From: Streptomyces sp. BK239
GTDB taxonomy: Bacteria > Actinomycetota > Actinomycetes > Streptomycetales > Streptomycetaceae
DNA length: 64,000 nt
Direction: 5' to 3'
NCBI RefSeq assembly: GCF_004217285.1
Contig: NZ_SHKS01000001.1
Location: 627,195 to 691,194, forward strand
The translations under genes and the position numbers were made by a program. Within the stretch, counting starts at the first letter, position 1. Each line of letters starts with the position of its first letter. This document shows, in pieces, positions 34,864 through 43,257 of this stretch. The notes under the pieces were generated by a model. The model worked only from the letters and a program-made list of their open reading frames with translations, was not told the DNA's origin and made no database searches.

Positions 34864-35835
34864 TTATGCGGGCGTTTCGAACCGCTTCAGCTCGCCGGGC
34901 AGTCGCGACCCCAGCGGAGCCATGTCCTCGCCGGCTCCGTGGCGTGCGAGCAGGTCCAGCGCGAGCCGGCCGCGCCGCACCCGCTCCTTGGCGGTGGACA
35001 GCGTCAGTTCCCGCAGGTGGTGCCCGTAGGGGTAGATGCCCGGGGTCTTGGAGAGACCGAACTTGAGGTAGAGCGGCGCCCCGCGCCGGATCAGCTCGGC
35101 GACCTCGTACATCCGGACATACCCGCCCAAGTCGTCCGGCGCCTCGATGTACATGTCCATCGGGGCGCCCGACACCCGCCGGATCTCGGTGAGGTGATCG
35201 AGCGTCAGATCGCTGGGCACGTTGACCGAGTCGGCGCCCAGCTGCTCGTACACCGCGTACGCGGCCGGGTTGACGGGGCCGATCAGCGCGGACACCTTGA
35301 GCGTGGTGTCCGCCGGGATGATCCCGGCCTGACGCGCCCGGTGCAGCGTCCACAGCACGCCCTCGTCGGCGACGAGCAGGCACTTGACGCCCAACTCCGT
35401 GGCCCGCACCGCGTCTTCGACGCAGCCGGCCACGGCGTCGTGGCCTCTGGCTCTCAGTCCCGCGCCGCGCGAGTCGGTCCGGGTGGAGCCGCCGATGTCC
35501 CAGGTGCCGCGCGGACCGGTGAACAGGCAGAGCTCGATGTCGCGTTCGGCGGTCGCCTCGACCATCTCGGTGATCTCGGCGTCGGACAGCATCCACACGC
35601 CGCTGCCCTGGCTGATGCGGTGGATGGGCACGTCGAGCCGCGAGGCTTCCTTCAGGACGACGGCCAGCGCTTCGGGACCCTCGCACGAGGGGATCTCGGT
35701 GCGCCAGCGGCCGCCGCCCGGGAACGTGTGCGGTGAGGCGTCGGCGGGATCGAGGGCGGGCGCGCCCAGACCGAGCGCGGTGAGCGCCGGCTCGCCGGGT
35801 CGGCGGGCCGCCGTGGCGGAAGCGTCGGTGGTCAC
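34864..35835 (-). CDS. TIM-barrel-like protein of unknown function (peptidase U32-like), sugar operon
   Basis: A 323-residue soluble protein. Alternating strand and helix segments such as 'ERDIELCLFTGP', 'GVKCLLVADEG', 'TLKVSALIGPVNP', 'GADSVNVPSDLTLDHL' and 'GAPMDMYIEAP' indicate a TIM barrel; the last part recalls peptidase U32 or UbiU-type barrels, but no zinc or cluster cysteine set is evident. The segment 'GPRGTWDIGGSTRTDSRG' looks like a phosphate or substrate loop. Its place between sugar-acid enzymes and a sugar importer suggests an aldolase, isomerase or lyase step; this is inference. The GTG start has AAAGGA upstream, directly beside a TGTTCGATAT box. Confidence 0.6.
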   Translation of the reverse strand: MTTDASATAARRPGEPALTALGLGAPALDPADASPHTFPGGGRWRTEIPSCEGPEALAVVLKEASRLDVPIHRISQGSGVWMLSDAEITEMVEATAERDIELCLFTGPRGTWDIGGSTRTDSRGAGLRARGHDAVAGCVEDAVRATELGVKCLLVADEGVLWTLHRARQAGIIPADTTLKVSALIGPVNPAAYAVYEQLGADSVNVPSDLTLDHLTEIRRVSGAPMDMYIEAPDDLGGYVRMYEVAELIRRGAPLYLKFGLSKTPGIYPYGHHLRELTLSTAKERVRRGRLALDLLARHGAGEDMAPLGSRLPGELKRFETPA

Positions 35836-35849
35836 AAGGCTGTCCTTTG

Positions 35850-35859
35850 TGTTCGATAT
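35850..35859. promoter_or_regulatory. TGTTCGATAT box at the TIM-barrel gene start
   Basis: The 10-bp sequence TGTTCGATAT is identical to the reverse strand of 5602-5611 in the IclR operator region. Here it lies 15-24 bp before the start codon, next to the ribosome site, a place where a bound repressor would block expression. Confidence 0.55.
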
Positions 35860-35958
35860 GTCGGACGAGGTTCGCGGCTCAAGGCGGAAAAGGGTGGTGG
35901 GGTACGCCGGTACGGAGGCCGTCAGGTGCCTTCGTACCGGCGTACGGCTGGGGGTGGC

Positions 35959-36963
35959 CTACGGCCGGAGCAGCACCTTGCCCACCTTCGGATCGCCGGA
36001 GCCCACCAGCTCGATCGCCTCGGGGAACTCCGTGAGCGGCAGCTCGTGCGTGACCAGCGGCAGCGGGTCCAGCAGTCCGGCCCCGAACACCCGGACGGTG
36101 TGGGACCAGGCGTCCGGCGGCGCCCCGAAGACGGTGTGCACCTCCAGCTGCCGCACGACCAGGTCCGTCGGGTCGAGTCCCTCGGCGCCCGGCGCCGGGA
36201 TGCCCGTCAGGACCAGCCGGCCGCCGCGCCGGAGCAGCGAGGCGGCGGTGCGCGCGGCGGACGCGGACCCGGCCGTCTCGATCACCACGTCGAAGTCGTC
36301 GGGCAGCGCCTCGTCCCGGGTGCGGAAGCCGGTCGCCCCGAACTGCCGGGAGAGCTCCTCCCGGTCCCGCCGGGTGCCGACCACCAGCAGCTCGCCCGGC
36401 GAGCCCGCCTTGAGGAACTGGACGGCGAACATGCCCAGCGTCCCGGTGCCGACGACGGCGACCTTCTCGCCCGGCACCGCGTGCGCCTTGAGGGCGGCGG
36501 CCGCGATGCAGGCGGCCGGCTCCAGCAGGGCGGCGGCGCTCAGGTCGGCGTCGTCGGGCAGGACGTGCAGCAGCCGGGCCGGCAGGGTGAGGGTGGCGGC
36601 CATGGCCCCGGGCTGGGTGAACCCGGTCTCCTCGTAGCCGTCCGTGCACAGCGTCGTCTCGCCCGCGTGACAGCGGTCGCAGACCTGGCAGTTGCGGAAG
36701 CCCTCGCCCACGACCTTCCGGCCGACGAGTGAGGCGGGCACTCCCGCGCCCACCGCCTGGACCGTCCCCGACCACTCGTGGCCGGGGGTGAGCGGGTAAC
36801 GGACGTAGCCCTCGGGCCGGTTGCCCTGGAACACCTCGCGGTCGCTGCCGCAGATGCCGACGGCGTGGACCCGCACGAGCGCCTCGCCCGGCTCCGGCTC
36901 GCGCGGCGTGTGCGCGACGAGCCGGTGCTCGCCCGGCGCCTCGACGACGACGGCGGTGGTCAC
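35959..36963 (-). CDS. Zinc-dependent alcohol/polyol dehydrogenase
   Basis: A 334-residue medium-chain dehydrogenase. The catalytic zinc site is seen in 'VGICGSDREV' and 'GHEWSG'; the structural zinc site is the four cysteines of 'CQVCDRCHAGETTLC'. The nucleotide fold carries 'VAVVGTGTLGMFAVQF'. It resembles L-galactonate, threonine or sorbitol dehydrogenases and presumably oxidises a polyol or sugar acid with NAD(P). The GTG start overlaps the dehydratase stop (GTGA, 36960-36963), so the two are translated together. A 123-bp gap separates it from the next gene of the locus. Confidence 0.85.
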   Translation of the reverse strand: MTTAVVVEAPGEHRLVAHTPREPEPGEALVRVHAVGICGSDREVFQGNRPEGYVRYPLTPGHEWSGTVQAVGAGVPASLVGRKVVGEGFRNCQVCDRCHAGETTLCTDGYEETGFTQPGAMAATLTLPARLLHVLPDDADLSAAALLEPAACIAAAALKAHAVPGEKVAVVGTGTLGMFAVQFLKAGSPGELLVVGTRRDREELSRQFGATGFRTRDEALPDDFDVVIETAGSASAARTAASLLRRGGRLVLTGIPAPGAEGLDPTDLVVRQLEVHTVFGAPPDAWSHTVRVFGAGLLDPLPLVTHELPLTEFPEAIELVGSGDPKVGKVLLRP

Positions 36964-38120
36964 TTCCCGGAGCCCTTCGGCTTGCGCTGCTCCCAGCCCT
37001 CGGCCCACAGGTCGAAGCGGGCCTGCTGCTGCGGGAACTCGGCGGCCGCGTCCACGTCCAGCTCGACGCCGAGCCCCGGCGCGTCGGAGAGGTGGAAGTA
37101 GCCGTCGACCACCTCGGGGGCGCCCTTGACGACCTTCTTGATCTCCGCGTCCGCGAAGTCGTTGAAGTGTTCGAGGATCTTGAAGTTGGGCGAGGTGAAG
37201 CCGACCTGGAGGGAGGCGGCGGTCAGCACCGGCCCGCCCACGTTGTGCGGGGCGACGAGCACGTAGTGCGTCTCGGCGGTCGCCGCGAGCTTGCGGGTCT
37301 CCCAGATGCCGCCGATGTGGCCGACGTCCGGCTGGATGATGTCGACGGCCTGGCTCTCGAAGAGCTCGCGGAACTCGATCCGGTCGTGGATGCGCTCACC
37401 GGTGGCGACGGGGACGTCCACCTTGGCGGCGACCTTCTCCAGCGCCTTCAGGTTCTCCGGCGGACAGGGCTCCTCCAGCCAGGCCGGCTTGTAGGGGGCG
37501 AGCTCCTTGGCCAGGCGGACGGCGGTGGCGGGGGAGAAGCGGCCGTGCATCTCCAGCATCAGCTCGGCGTCCGGGCCGATCGCGTCCCGCACGGCCTCGA
37601 TCAGGGAGACGGCGTACAGGGTGTTCTCGTGGTCCAGCTCGTAGTGGCCGGTACCGAAGGGGTCGATCTTGAGCGCCTTATAACCGCGCTCCATGACCCC
37701 CTGGGCCGCCTTGTGGTACGCCTCCGGGGTGCGCTCGGTGGTGTACCAGCCGTTGGCGTACGCCTTGACCTTGTCGGTGACCTTGCCGCCGAGCAGCTGC
37801 CAGACGGGGACGCCGAGGGCCTTGCCCTTGATGTCCCAGCAGGCCATCTCTACGACGGCGATGCCGGACATCACGATCTCACCCGCGCGGCCGTAGTCGC
37901 CGTACTTCATCCGGCGCACGAGGTCCTCGACAGCGAACGGGTCGGAGCCGAGAATGTGGTTGGCCTCGGCCTCCTTCAGATAGCCGATCAGCGCGTCGGT
38001 GTGGCCCAGCATGCGAGTCTCACCGACACCGGTGATGCCCTCGTCGGTGTGCACCTGGACGTAGGTCAGGTTGCGCCAGGGCGTCCCGACCACGTGTGTG
38101 CTGATTCCGGTGATGCGCAC
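36960..38120 (-). CDS. Enolase-superfamily sugar-acid dehydratase (galactonate dehydratase-like)
   Basis: A 386-residue enzyme of the mandelate racemase/galactonate dehydratase group, which removes water from an aldonate to give a 2-keto-3-deoxy acid. The N-terminal capping domain is followed by the barrel with 'ALKIDPFG', the metal ligands in 'LMLEMHGRFS', 'WLEEPCPPEN' and 'ATGERIHDR', then 'IQPDVGHIGG' and 'VAPHNVGGP'. The 'EMHGR' form fits D-galactonate-type dehydratases. The GTG start has GAGGGG 8 nt upstream. It is the first gene of the sugar locus and has a good promoter flanked by TGTTCGA boxes. No sugar dehydrogenase, KDG kinase or aldolase is present here. Confidence 0.87.
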   Translation of the reverse strand: MRITGISTHVVGTPWRNLTYVQVHTDEGITGVGETRMLGHTDALIGYLKEAEANHILGSDPFAVEDLVRRMKYGDYGRAGEIVMSGIAVVEMACWDIKGKALGVPVWQLLGGKVTDKVKAYANGWYTTERTPEAYHKAAQGVMERGYKALKIDPFGTGHYELDHENTLYAVSLIEAVRDAIGPDAELMLEMHGRFSPATAVRLAKELAPYKPAWLEEPCPPENLKALEKVAAKVDVPVATGERIHDRIEFRELFESQAVDIIQPDVGHIGGIWETRKLAATAETHYVLVAPHNVGGPVLTAASLQVGFTSPNFKILEHFNDFADAEIKKVVKGAPEVVDGYFHLSDAPGLGVELDVDAAAEFPQQQARFDLWAEGWEQRKPKGSGK

Positions 38121-38136
38121 GGAAGTTGCCCCTCAG

Positions 38137-38217
38137 CTGTTCGAGATTTCGTCACACGTTCGAAATGCTGGCGTGACAGTAAGGACGGCGTGAGGGGAGT
38201 GTCAATGGGTCGAACAG
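38137..38217 (-). promoter_or_regulatory. Promoter and paired operator boxes of the dehydratase operon
   Basis: On the minus strand TTGACA (38205-38200) and TACTGT (38181-38176) are spaced 18 bp. TCGAACAG (38210-38217) lies just upstream and its inverted copy CTGTTCGA (38137-38144) lies downstream in the leader, with a TTCGAA core at 38159-38164 between. Boxes on both sides of a promoter suit repression by a dimer or tetramer that bridges them. Confidence 0.65.
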
Positions 38218-38365
38218 ATAACGGTTTCGACAGTTTCGGGTGATCTTTCGACCGTGGGAGATCGTTTTCCGGCTCGGGGGCGCCCTTGAGGACGTTGGTT
38301 TCCCACACAACTTTCACAGGGGGACCTAGGAACGCCACACCCCGGGAACCTAGTCTTCCCGCGTC

Positions 38366-39262
38366 ATGGACTACTGCCACCCGTGCCGACGGCACCTCAA
38401 CGGCGCCCTCGCCTGCCCGGGGTGCGGCGCACCAGCTGAACCGCAGGGCGCTTACGCGCCGGAGGCGTACGGGCGGGAGACGTACCCCCCGGACGCCTAC
38501 CAGCCGGACCCGTACGGGCCGCAGCCGTACGAGCGGGAGTCGTACGAACGGCAGCCCTACGAGCCGCAGCCGTACGAGCGGCAGTCGCCCGCCCCCGAGC
38601 CCGGCGGCGTCGAGGCCGCGGAGGCGGCTGAAGCGGTGGTCGAGGACTCTGCGCCGGCCGAAGACGTCCCCGCGCAGGGGCGTGCCGCCCGCCGGCGGGA
38701 GCAGGGCCGGGGCGGTCGGGTCCGGGACGCGGGCCGCGGGTCGGCGTCGGCCGACGAGAGCGACGCGAGTCGTCGCGACCGCAAAGCCGCCGTCCATCGA
38801 AGACGTCGTCGCCGGACCGTGCTGATCGCCGCCGGCTTCGTCCTCGCGGCCGGCGGGCTGAGCCTCGCCGAGCTCGGCGCCGACGGGCCCGGCTCGCCCG
38901 AGCCGAACCCCGCGGCCGCCGACGGGGAGTCCTCGCCGCTCGAAGACGACTCGTCCACCCCCGCCGCCACGGCCGACGCCGACGCCCGTGAGGCCGCCGC
39001 CCCCGCCGCCTCACCCCGCCCGTCGGCCTCCTCCTCGGCCTCCCCGGCCTCGGCGTCGCCCTCGCCCAGCGCGTCGGACACCGAGTCGCCGACCCGCGAG
39101 GCCTCTACGGCGTCCTCCGCCTCCAGCGCGTCCTCCGCGCCCGCGCGGGACCCCCGGACGGTTCCGACGCGCACCGCCGGCGCCACGCCGACGACATCCC
39201 AGCCGGCCCCGCAGCCGTCGCCTTCGGAAACGTGCAACCGTTTCCTGTGGTGGTGCACCTGA
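38366..39262 (+). CDS. SCO2400-family protein (zinc ribbon, membrane anchor, Ser/Ala tail)
   Basis: A 298-residue protein restricted to streptomycetes and relatives as far as I know. It starts with a four-cysteine ribbon ('MDYCHPCRRHLNGALACPGC'). Residues 28-75 are Tyr/Pro/Gln repeats ('YGPQPYERESYERQPYEPQ'), followed by an acidic and then a basic stretch. One transmembrane helix ('TVLIAAGFVLAAGGLSL') is near residue 155, and a long Ser/Ala/Pro-rich external tail ends in 'CNRFLWWCT'. The topology places the ribbon in the cytoplasm and the tail outside. The function is unknown. The gene converges with the MarR gene. Confidence 0.8.
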   Translation: MDYCHPCRRHLNGALACPGCGAPAEPQGAYAPEAYGRETYPPDAYQPDPYGPQPYERESYERQPYEPQPYERQSPAPEPGGVEAAEAAEAVVEDSAPAEDVPAQGRAARRREQGRGGRVRDAGRGSASADESDASRRDRKAAVHRRRRRRTVLIAAGFVLAAGGLSLAELGADGPGSPEPNPAAADGESSPLEDDSSTPAATADADAREAAAPAASPRPSASSSASPASASPSPSASDTESPTREASTASSASSASSAPARDPRTVPTRTAGATPTTSQPAPQPSPSETCNRFLWWCT

Positions 39263-39283
39263 GGCCGCCCGCCCGGCCGGACG

Positions 39284-39721
39284 TCACTGGTCCAGCATGC
39301 GGCGCAGCAGACGCCGTAGCAGCTCCCGTTCGTCGTCCGCCAGGCCCGCCAGGGGCTCGCTGGCGAAGCGGAGCGACTCGCGCAGTTCCCGGGCCACCTG
39401 ATGGCCCTCCTTCGTCACCGCCGCCAGTTTCACGCGGCGGTCGGACGGGTCGGGGCGGCGCTCCACCAGGCCCCTGGTCTCCAGCCGGTCCACGATGCCG
39501 GTCACGTTGGACGGCTCGCACTTCAGCCGGTTCGCCAGCTTCCGCATGGGCAGCGGCTCCAGACAGAGCAGGCCGAGCAGCCTCGCCTGCGCGCCGGTGA
39601 GCGAGTGCAGGGCCGCGGCGTCCTCGTAATCCGCGTGGTAGCGGGTCACCACCTCGCCGATGAGCTCGACGACCTCCACGGTGGGATCGTCGGGACGGCG
39701 GGTCTGCTGGGGTGTGGACAT
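39284..39721 (-). CDS. MarR-family transcriptional regulator
   Basis: A 145-residue winged-helix regulator ('LTGAQARLLGLLCLEPLPMRKLANRLKCEPSNV' and the wing 'RRPDPSDRRVKLAAVT'). It is divergent from an NADP-dependent oxidoreductase gene, the usual arrangement for a repressor that senses quinones, aldehydes or other electrophiles and controls a detoxifying enzyme. A perfect dyad lies in the shared 99-bp gap. TACCCT 7 nt before the ATG and the lack of a Shine-Dalgarno sequence suggest a leaderless mRNA. Confidence 0.9.
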   Translation of the reverse strand: MSTPQQTRRPDDPTVEVVELIGEVVTRYHADYEDAAALHSLTGAQARLLGLLCLEPLPMRKLANRLKCEPSNVTGIVDRLETRGLVERRPDPSDRRVKLAAVTKEGHQVARELRESLRFASEPLAGLADDERELLRRLLRRMLDQ

Positions 39722-39743
39722 GAGATCCAGGGTACCCGCTTAT

Positions 39744-39790
39744 TTGACATCCTGAAATATTCAGGAGCATGGTTGTTTCAGGTAGTGAAA
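39744..39790 (+). promoter_or_regulatory. Oxidoreductase promoter with MarR operator in its spacer
   Basis: TTGACA (39744-39749) is followed by the perfect dyad TCCTGAA-ATA-TTCAGGA (39750-39766) that fills the spacer, then a CATGGT -10 (39768-39773). A second dyad, TTTCA-N5-TGAAA (39776-39790), covers the expected transcription start. MarR binding here would block RNA polymerase. Confidence 0.75.
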
Positions 39791-39820
39791 TGAACGAGAT
39801 CGGCACGTAAGGAAGGCTCC

Positions 39821-40843
39821 ATGTCCGAGACCCCCACGCTTCCCGCCACCGGCCGCGAGTGGCGTCTGCTCAGCCGCCCCGTCGGCTGGCCGAAGCCCGA
39901 GGACTTCGAGCTGGCCGAGGCGGAGATCCGCCGGCCCGGCCCCGGCGAGGTGCTCGTCCGCAACGAGTACCTCTCCGTCGACCCCTACATGCGCGGCCGC
40001 ATGAGCGCCGCCAAGTCCTACGTCGCTCCCTTCGAGCTGGGCAAGGCCATGCAGGGCGGCGCCGTGGGCGAGGTCATCGCCTCCGAGGCCGAGGGCGTCG
40101 CCGTCGGCGACCACGTCCTGCACTTCGGCGGATGGCGCGAGTACGCCACCTTCGACGCCAAGCAGGCGGTGAAGGTCGACCCCGACGCCGCGCCCCTGTC
40201 GACGTACCTCGGCGTCCTCGGCATGACCGGTCTCACCGCCTACGCGGGCCTGCTGCGCACCGCCTCCTTCAAGGAGGGCGACTCGGTGTTCGTGTCCGGC
40301 GCGGCCGGCGCCGTCGGCAGCCAGGTCGGGCAGATCGCCAAGCTCAAGGGCGCCTCCCGGGTCATCGGCTCGGCTGGCTCCGACGAGAAGGTCAAGCTGC
40401 TCGTGGAGGAGTACGGATTCGACGCCGCCTTCAACTACAAGAACGGCCCCGTGGCCGAGCAGCTCCAGCAGGCCGCCCCCGACGGCGTCGACGTCTACTT
40501 CGACAACGTCGGCGGCGACCACCTGGAGGCCGCGATCGGCGCGCTCAACGAGCACGGCCGCATCGCGATCTGCGGCATGATCTCCGTCTACAACAACACC
40601 GAGCCCGTGCCCGGCCCGAGGAACCTCACCCGCCTCATCCAGACCCGCGGCAACATCCAGGGCTTCCTGGTCGCCGACCACTACGACCTCCAGCCGCAGT
40701 TCGTCCAGGAGGTCGGCGCCTGGGTCCGCTCCGGCGAGCTGAAGTACCGCGAGACGGTCGTCGAGGGCATCGAGAACAACCTCGAGGCGTTCCTCGGCGT
40801 CCTGCGCGGCGACAACACCGGCAAGATGATCGTGAAGCTCTGA
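39821..40843 (+). CDS. NADP-dependent oxidoreductase (MDR family, CurA/leukotriene-B4-dehydrogenase-like)
   Basis: A 340-residue zinc-free medium-chain reductase. The N-terminal part contains 'VRNEYLSVDPYMRGRM'; the nucleotide fold has 'VFVSGAAGAVGSQVGQIA' and 'VDVYFDNVGGDHLE', diagnostic of the prostaglandin reductase/CurA branch. It reduces double bonds of alpha,beta-unsaturated carbonyls or quinones using NADPH and so fits detoxification of electrophiles. AAGGAAGG lies 6 nt before the ATG. It is under probable control of the divergent MarR gene and is followed by a very strong terminator. Confidence 0.92.
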   Translation: MSETPTLPATGREWRLLSRPVGWPKPEDFELAEAEIRRPGPGEVLVRNEYLSVDPYMRGRMSAAKSYVAPFELGKAMQGGAVGEVIASEAEGVAVGDHVLHFGGWREYATFDAKQAVKVDPDAAPLSTYLGVLGMTGLTAYAGLLRTASFKEGDSVFVSGAAGAVGSQVGQIAKLKGASRVIGSAGSDEKVKLLVEEYGFDAAFNYKNGPVAEQLQQAAPDGVDVYFDNVGGDHLEAAIGALNEHGRIAICGMISVYNNTEPVPGPRNLTRLIQTRGNIQGFLVADHYDLQPQFVQEVGAWVRSGELKYRETVVEGIENNLEAFLGVLRGDNTGKMIVKL

Positions 40844-40852
40844 GCGGCACAC

Positions 40853-40908
40853 CCGCGTACGGCGAAGGCCGCGTCCCCGACACGGGGCGCGGCCTTCGCC
40901 GTACGCGG
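40853..40908. terminator. Very strong hairpin terminator after the oxidoreductase gene
   Basis: The 26-nt left arm from 40853 and the 25-nt right arm ending at 40908 pair along their full length with a single bulged base around a 5-nt loop. It separates the oxidoreductase from the convergent serine hydrolase gene. Confidence 0.93.
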
Positions 40909-40920
40909 ACAGCCCGTGCC

Positions 40921-42075
40921 TCAGCCGGCCGCCAGCGCCGCCCCGTGCACCGCCGCCGCCAGCCGGGCGTTCTCCGGGGCCGCCCCGCCGGGGAAGGCGA
41001 ACCGGCGGCGGGTGTAGCCGTAGGCCAGCCCGCTGCGCGGGTCCGCGAACGCCTGTGAGCCGGCCGCCCCGCTGTGCCCGAAGGCCCCCGCGCCGAGGAA
41101 CGGGTACCAGGTGTCCGCGGTCGCCTGGAACCCCAGACCGAACGACTTGTGCGCCCGCGACACCAGGTCATAGCCCACCGAGTGGAACTGCGCGAACTCC
41201 GCCGCCGTGTCCTCCTTCAGCAGCGGCGCCTTCCCGCCGACCTCGCTGATCGCCGCCGCGTACATCCCGGCCAGCCCCCGCGCCGACGCCACCCCGCCCA
41301 CCGAGGCCGGACCCTTGGCACGCACCAGCGGGTCGTTCGGCAGCAGTTCGAGATCGGTCGGCTCGGCGGCGTGGCGGTTGAAGGCGATGGCCGACAGCGA
41401 GTGCGGCCCGCCGGCCAGCCGGTCGAGCAGGGCCCGCTGCTCCGGCGTCGGCGCCATCGGCTGCGTGCTGCGGAAGCGCGCCTCGTGCCGCGCCGGCAGC
41501 CCTAGGAAGAAGTCCAGCCCGTAGGGGGCGCGCACCCGCTCCTCGTACACGTCCTGCAGCGTGCGGCCCGTCGCACGCCGCACGACCTCGCCGACGAGCG
41601 CGCCGATGACCAGCCCGTGGTAGCCGAAGGCGGTCCCCGGACGCCAGAACGGCCGCTGGTCGGCGAGCCGTTCGGCGAGCTGCCGGTCGTCGGCCAGCTC
41701 CTGCCGGGTGAACCCGGTGTCCGTGCCGACCACGCCCGCCCGGTGGGCGAGCAGCTCACGCAGGGTCAGCGCGCCCTTGCCCTCACTGCCGAACTCCGGC
41801 CAGTAGTAGGTGACCTTGCGGTCCAGCTCCAGGGTGCCGTCCTGCACGAGGAGCGCGGCCACCAGATGCGCCGCGCCCTTCGTCGACGAGAACACGCCGT
41901 AGAGGGAGTCCACACCCGCCCCGTCCCCGGTCCACAGGTCGACGACCCGGCGGCCGTGCACGTACGCGCACAACTGGCCCTCGTAACCCGGCCGCTCCTG
42001 CGCGACGAACGCGGCGAACTCCTCCCGCGCCGCCTCGAAACCGTCCGCGACGGTGCCGTGGATCTCCTGCGTCAT
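40921..42075 (-). CDS. Serine hydrolase of the beta-lactamase/EstB esterase family
   Basis: A 384-residue penicillin-binding-protein-like enzyme. The catalytic 'SSTKG' (SxxK) near residue 90 and the Tyr motif in 'AFGYHGLVIGAL' are present, and 'FGHSGAAG' replaces the KTG triad, as in class C-like esterases (EstB, LACTB types). There is no signal peptide, so it is probably a cytoplasmic esterase, not a resistance enzyme. The natural substrate is unknown. A second, distantly related hydrolase occurs at 51705-52529. Confidence 0.87.
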   Translation of the reverse strand: MTQEIHGTVADGFEAAREEFAAFVAQERPGYEGQLCAYVHGRRVVDLWTGDGAGVDSLYGVFSSTKGAAHLVAALLVQDGTLELDRKVTYYWPEFGSEGKGALTLRELLAHRAGVVGTDTGFTRQELADDRQLAERLADQRPFWRPGTAFGYHGLVIGALVGEVVRRATGRTLQDVYEERVRAPYGLDFFLGLPARHEARFRSTQPMAPTPEQRALLDRLAGGPHSLSAIAFNRHAAEPTDLELLPNDPLVRAKGPASVGGVASARGLAGMYAAAISEVGGKAPLLKEDTAAEFAQFHSVGYDLVSRAHKSFGLGFQATADTWYPFLGAGAFGHSGAAGSQAFADPRSGLAYGYTRRRFAFPGGAAPENARLAAAVHGAALAAG

Positions 42076-42293
42076 CCGTGCTCCTCAACCAGACCGCTGC
42101 TTGCGTGTTCCATCGTGATCAAAGCCTGCCCGACCTGGGGGTACTCGCGTGCTTCGTGGATCGGTACGGCGAGGTCTACCCGATCGACTCAACTGTGTGA
42201 CACGGGGCTCGGTGTCTCCTGTGCCCCGGATGGCCTACACAGCCCCTCGATCACGCCCGAGGCTGATGTGAGCACGACCGATAGAGTGCGGCC

Positions 42294-43091
42294 ATGCGAG
42301 AACTCGGGGCCGGATTCAAGTACCTCATGGAGGGCCAGCGATGGGTGGCCCGGCACGGCAGGCAGTACGGGTTCGCTCTGGTGCCGGGACTGATCACACT
42401 CGTCCTCTACGTGGGTGCGCTGGTGGCCCTCGCGGTGTGGGGCGACGACTTCACGGCCTGGGCGACGCCCTTCGCCGACGACTGGTCGAGCCCCTGGCAG
42501 GGCCTGTTCCGCGGCTTCCTCACCGCCGTGCTGTTCGCCCTCGGACTGCTGCTGTCCGTCCTGACCTTCACGGCGGTCACGCTGCTCATCGGGGAGCCCT
42601 TCTACGAGAGCCTCTCCGAGCGCGTCGACCGTGACGTCTCACCCGACGGCACCGCCCCCTCCTCCGGCCTGCCGCTCTGGCGCGAACTGTGGATCTCCGC
42701 CCGCGACAGCCTGCGCATCCTGGTCCGGGCGCTGCTGTGGGCGGTGCTGCTGTTCGCCCTAGGCTTCATCCCCTTCCTCGGGCAGACGGTCGTCCCGGTG
42801 ATCGGCTTCTTCGTCACCGGCTTCTTCCTCACCGAGCAGCTCACCGCCGTCGCCCTCCAGCGCAGGAACGTCGACCTGCGCGCCCGCCTCGCCCTGCTCC
42901 GCTCGCGCAAGCCCCTGGTGTGGGGCTTCGGCACCCCGCTGGGCCTGGCCTTCCTGGTGCCGTTCGTGGCGGTTCTCCTGATGCCGGGCGCGGTCGCGGG
43001 CGCGACCCTCATGGCGCGGGACCTGCTGGGCGAGGAGAGCGCGGACGGCGAGGACCGCGAGGAGACGGACACCGCGCCCCAGCCCCTGTGA
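42294..43091 (+). CDS. EI24-domain (CysZ-like) membrane protein
   Basis: A 265-residue protein with four to six hydrophobic segments ('FALVPGLITLVLYVGALVAL', 'LTAVLFALGLLLSVLTFTAV', 'LLWAVLLFALGFIPFLG', 'LAFLVPFVAVLLMPGAV'). The EI24/CysZ family includes the sulfate permease CysZ, but streptomycete members are not next to cysteine genes, so sulfate transport is only one possibility. The C-terminal 20 residues are acidic. TAGAGT (42282-42287) ends 6 nt before the ATG and no Shine-Dalgarno is visible, so the transcript may be leaderless. Confidence 0.83.
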   Translation: MRELGAGFKYLMEGQRWVARHGRQYGFALVPGLITLVLYVGALVALAVWGDDFTAWATPFADDWSSPWQGLFRGFLTAVLFALGLLLSVLTFTAVTLLIGEPFYESLSERVDRDVSPDGTAPSSGLPLWRELWISARDSLRILVRALLWAVLLFALGFIPFLGQTVVPVIGFFVTGFFLTEQLTAVALQRRNVDLRARLALLRSRKPLVWGFGTPLGLAFLVPFVAVLLMPGAVAGATLMARDLLGEESADGEDREETDTAPQPL

Positions 43092-43206
43092 GGGCCCCAG
43101 CCCCTTACGAAGGGTTCGTACGAAACCCGGGTGGGTAGATCGAGGCGGGATCGCGGGAGCACCGCGACGACCGGCGTCGGACGCGGCACTCCTCGCCCGA
43201 GAACGG

Positions 43207-43238
43207 CCCCGGTCCGGGACCTGACCCCTGGACCGGGG
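43207..43238. terminator. Hairpin between EI24 and mutarotase genes
   Basis: CCCCGGTCC (43207-43215) pairs perfectly with GGACCGGGG (43230-43238) around a 14-nt loop between two convergent genes. Confidence 0.7.
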
Positions 43239-43257
43239 TTCGCGCGTCTTCGCGGGC

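Noticed and set aside
40921..42075. Antibiotic-resistance beta-lactamase
   Set aside because: The SxxK and Tyr motifs are present, but there is no signal peptide and the third motif is HSG, which fits cytoplasmic esterases of the same fold.
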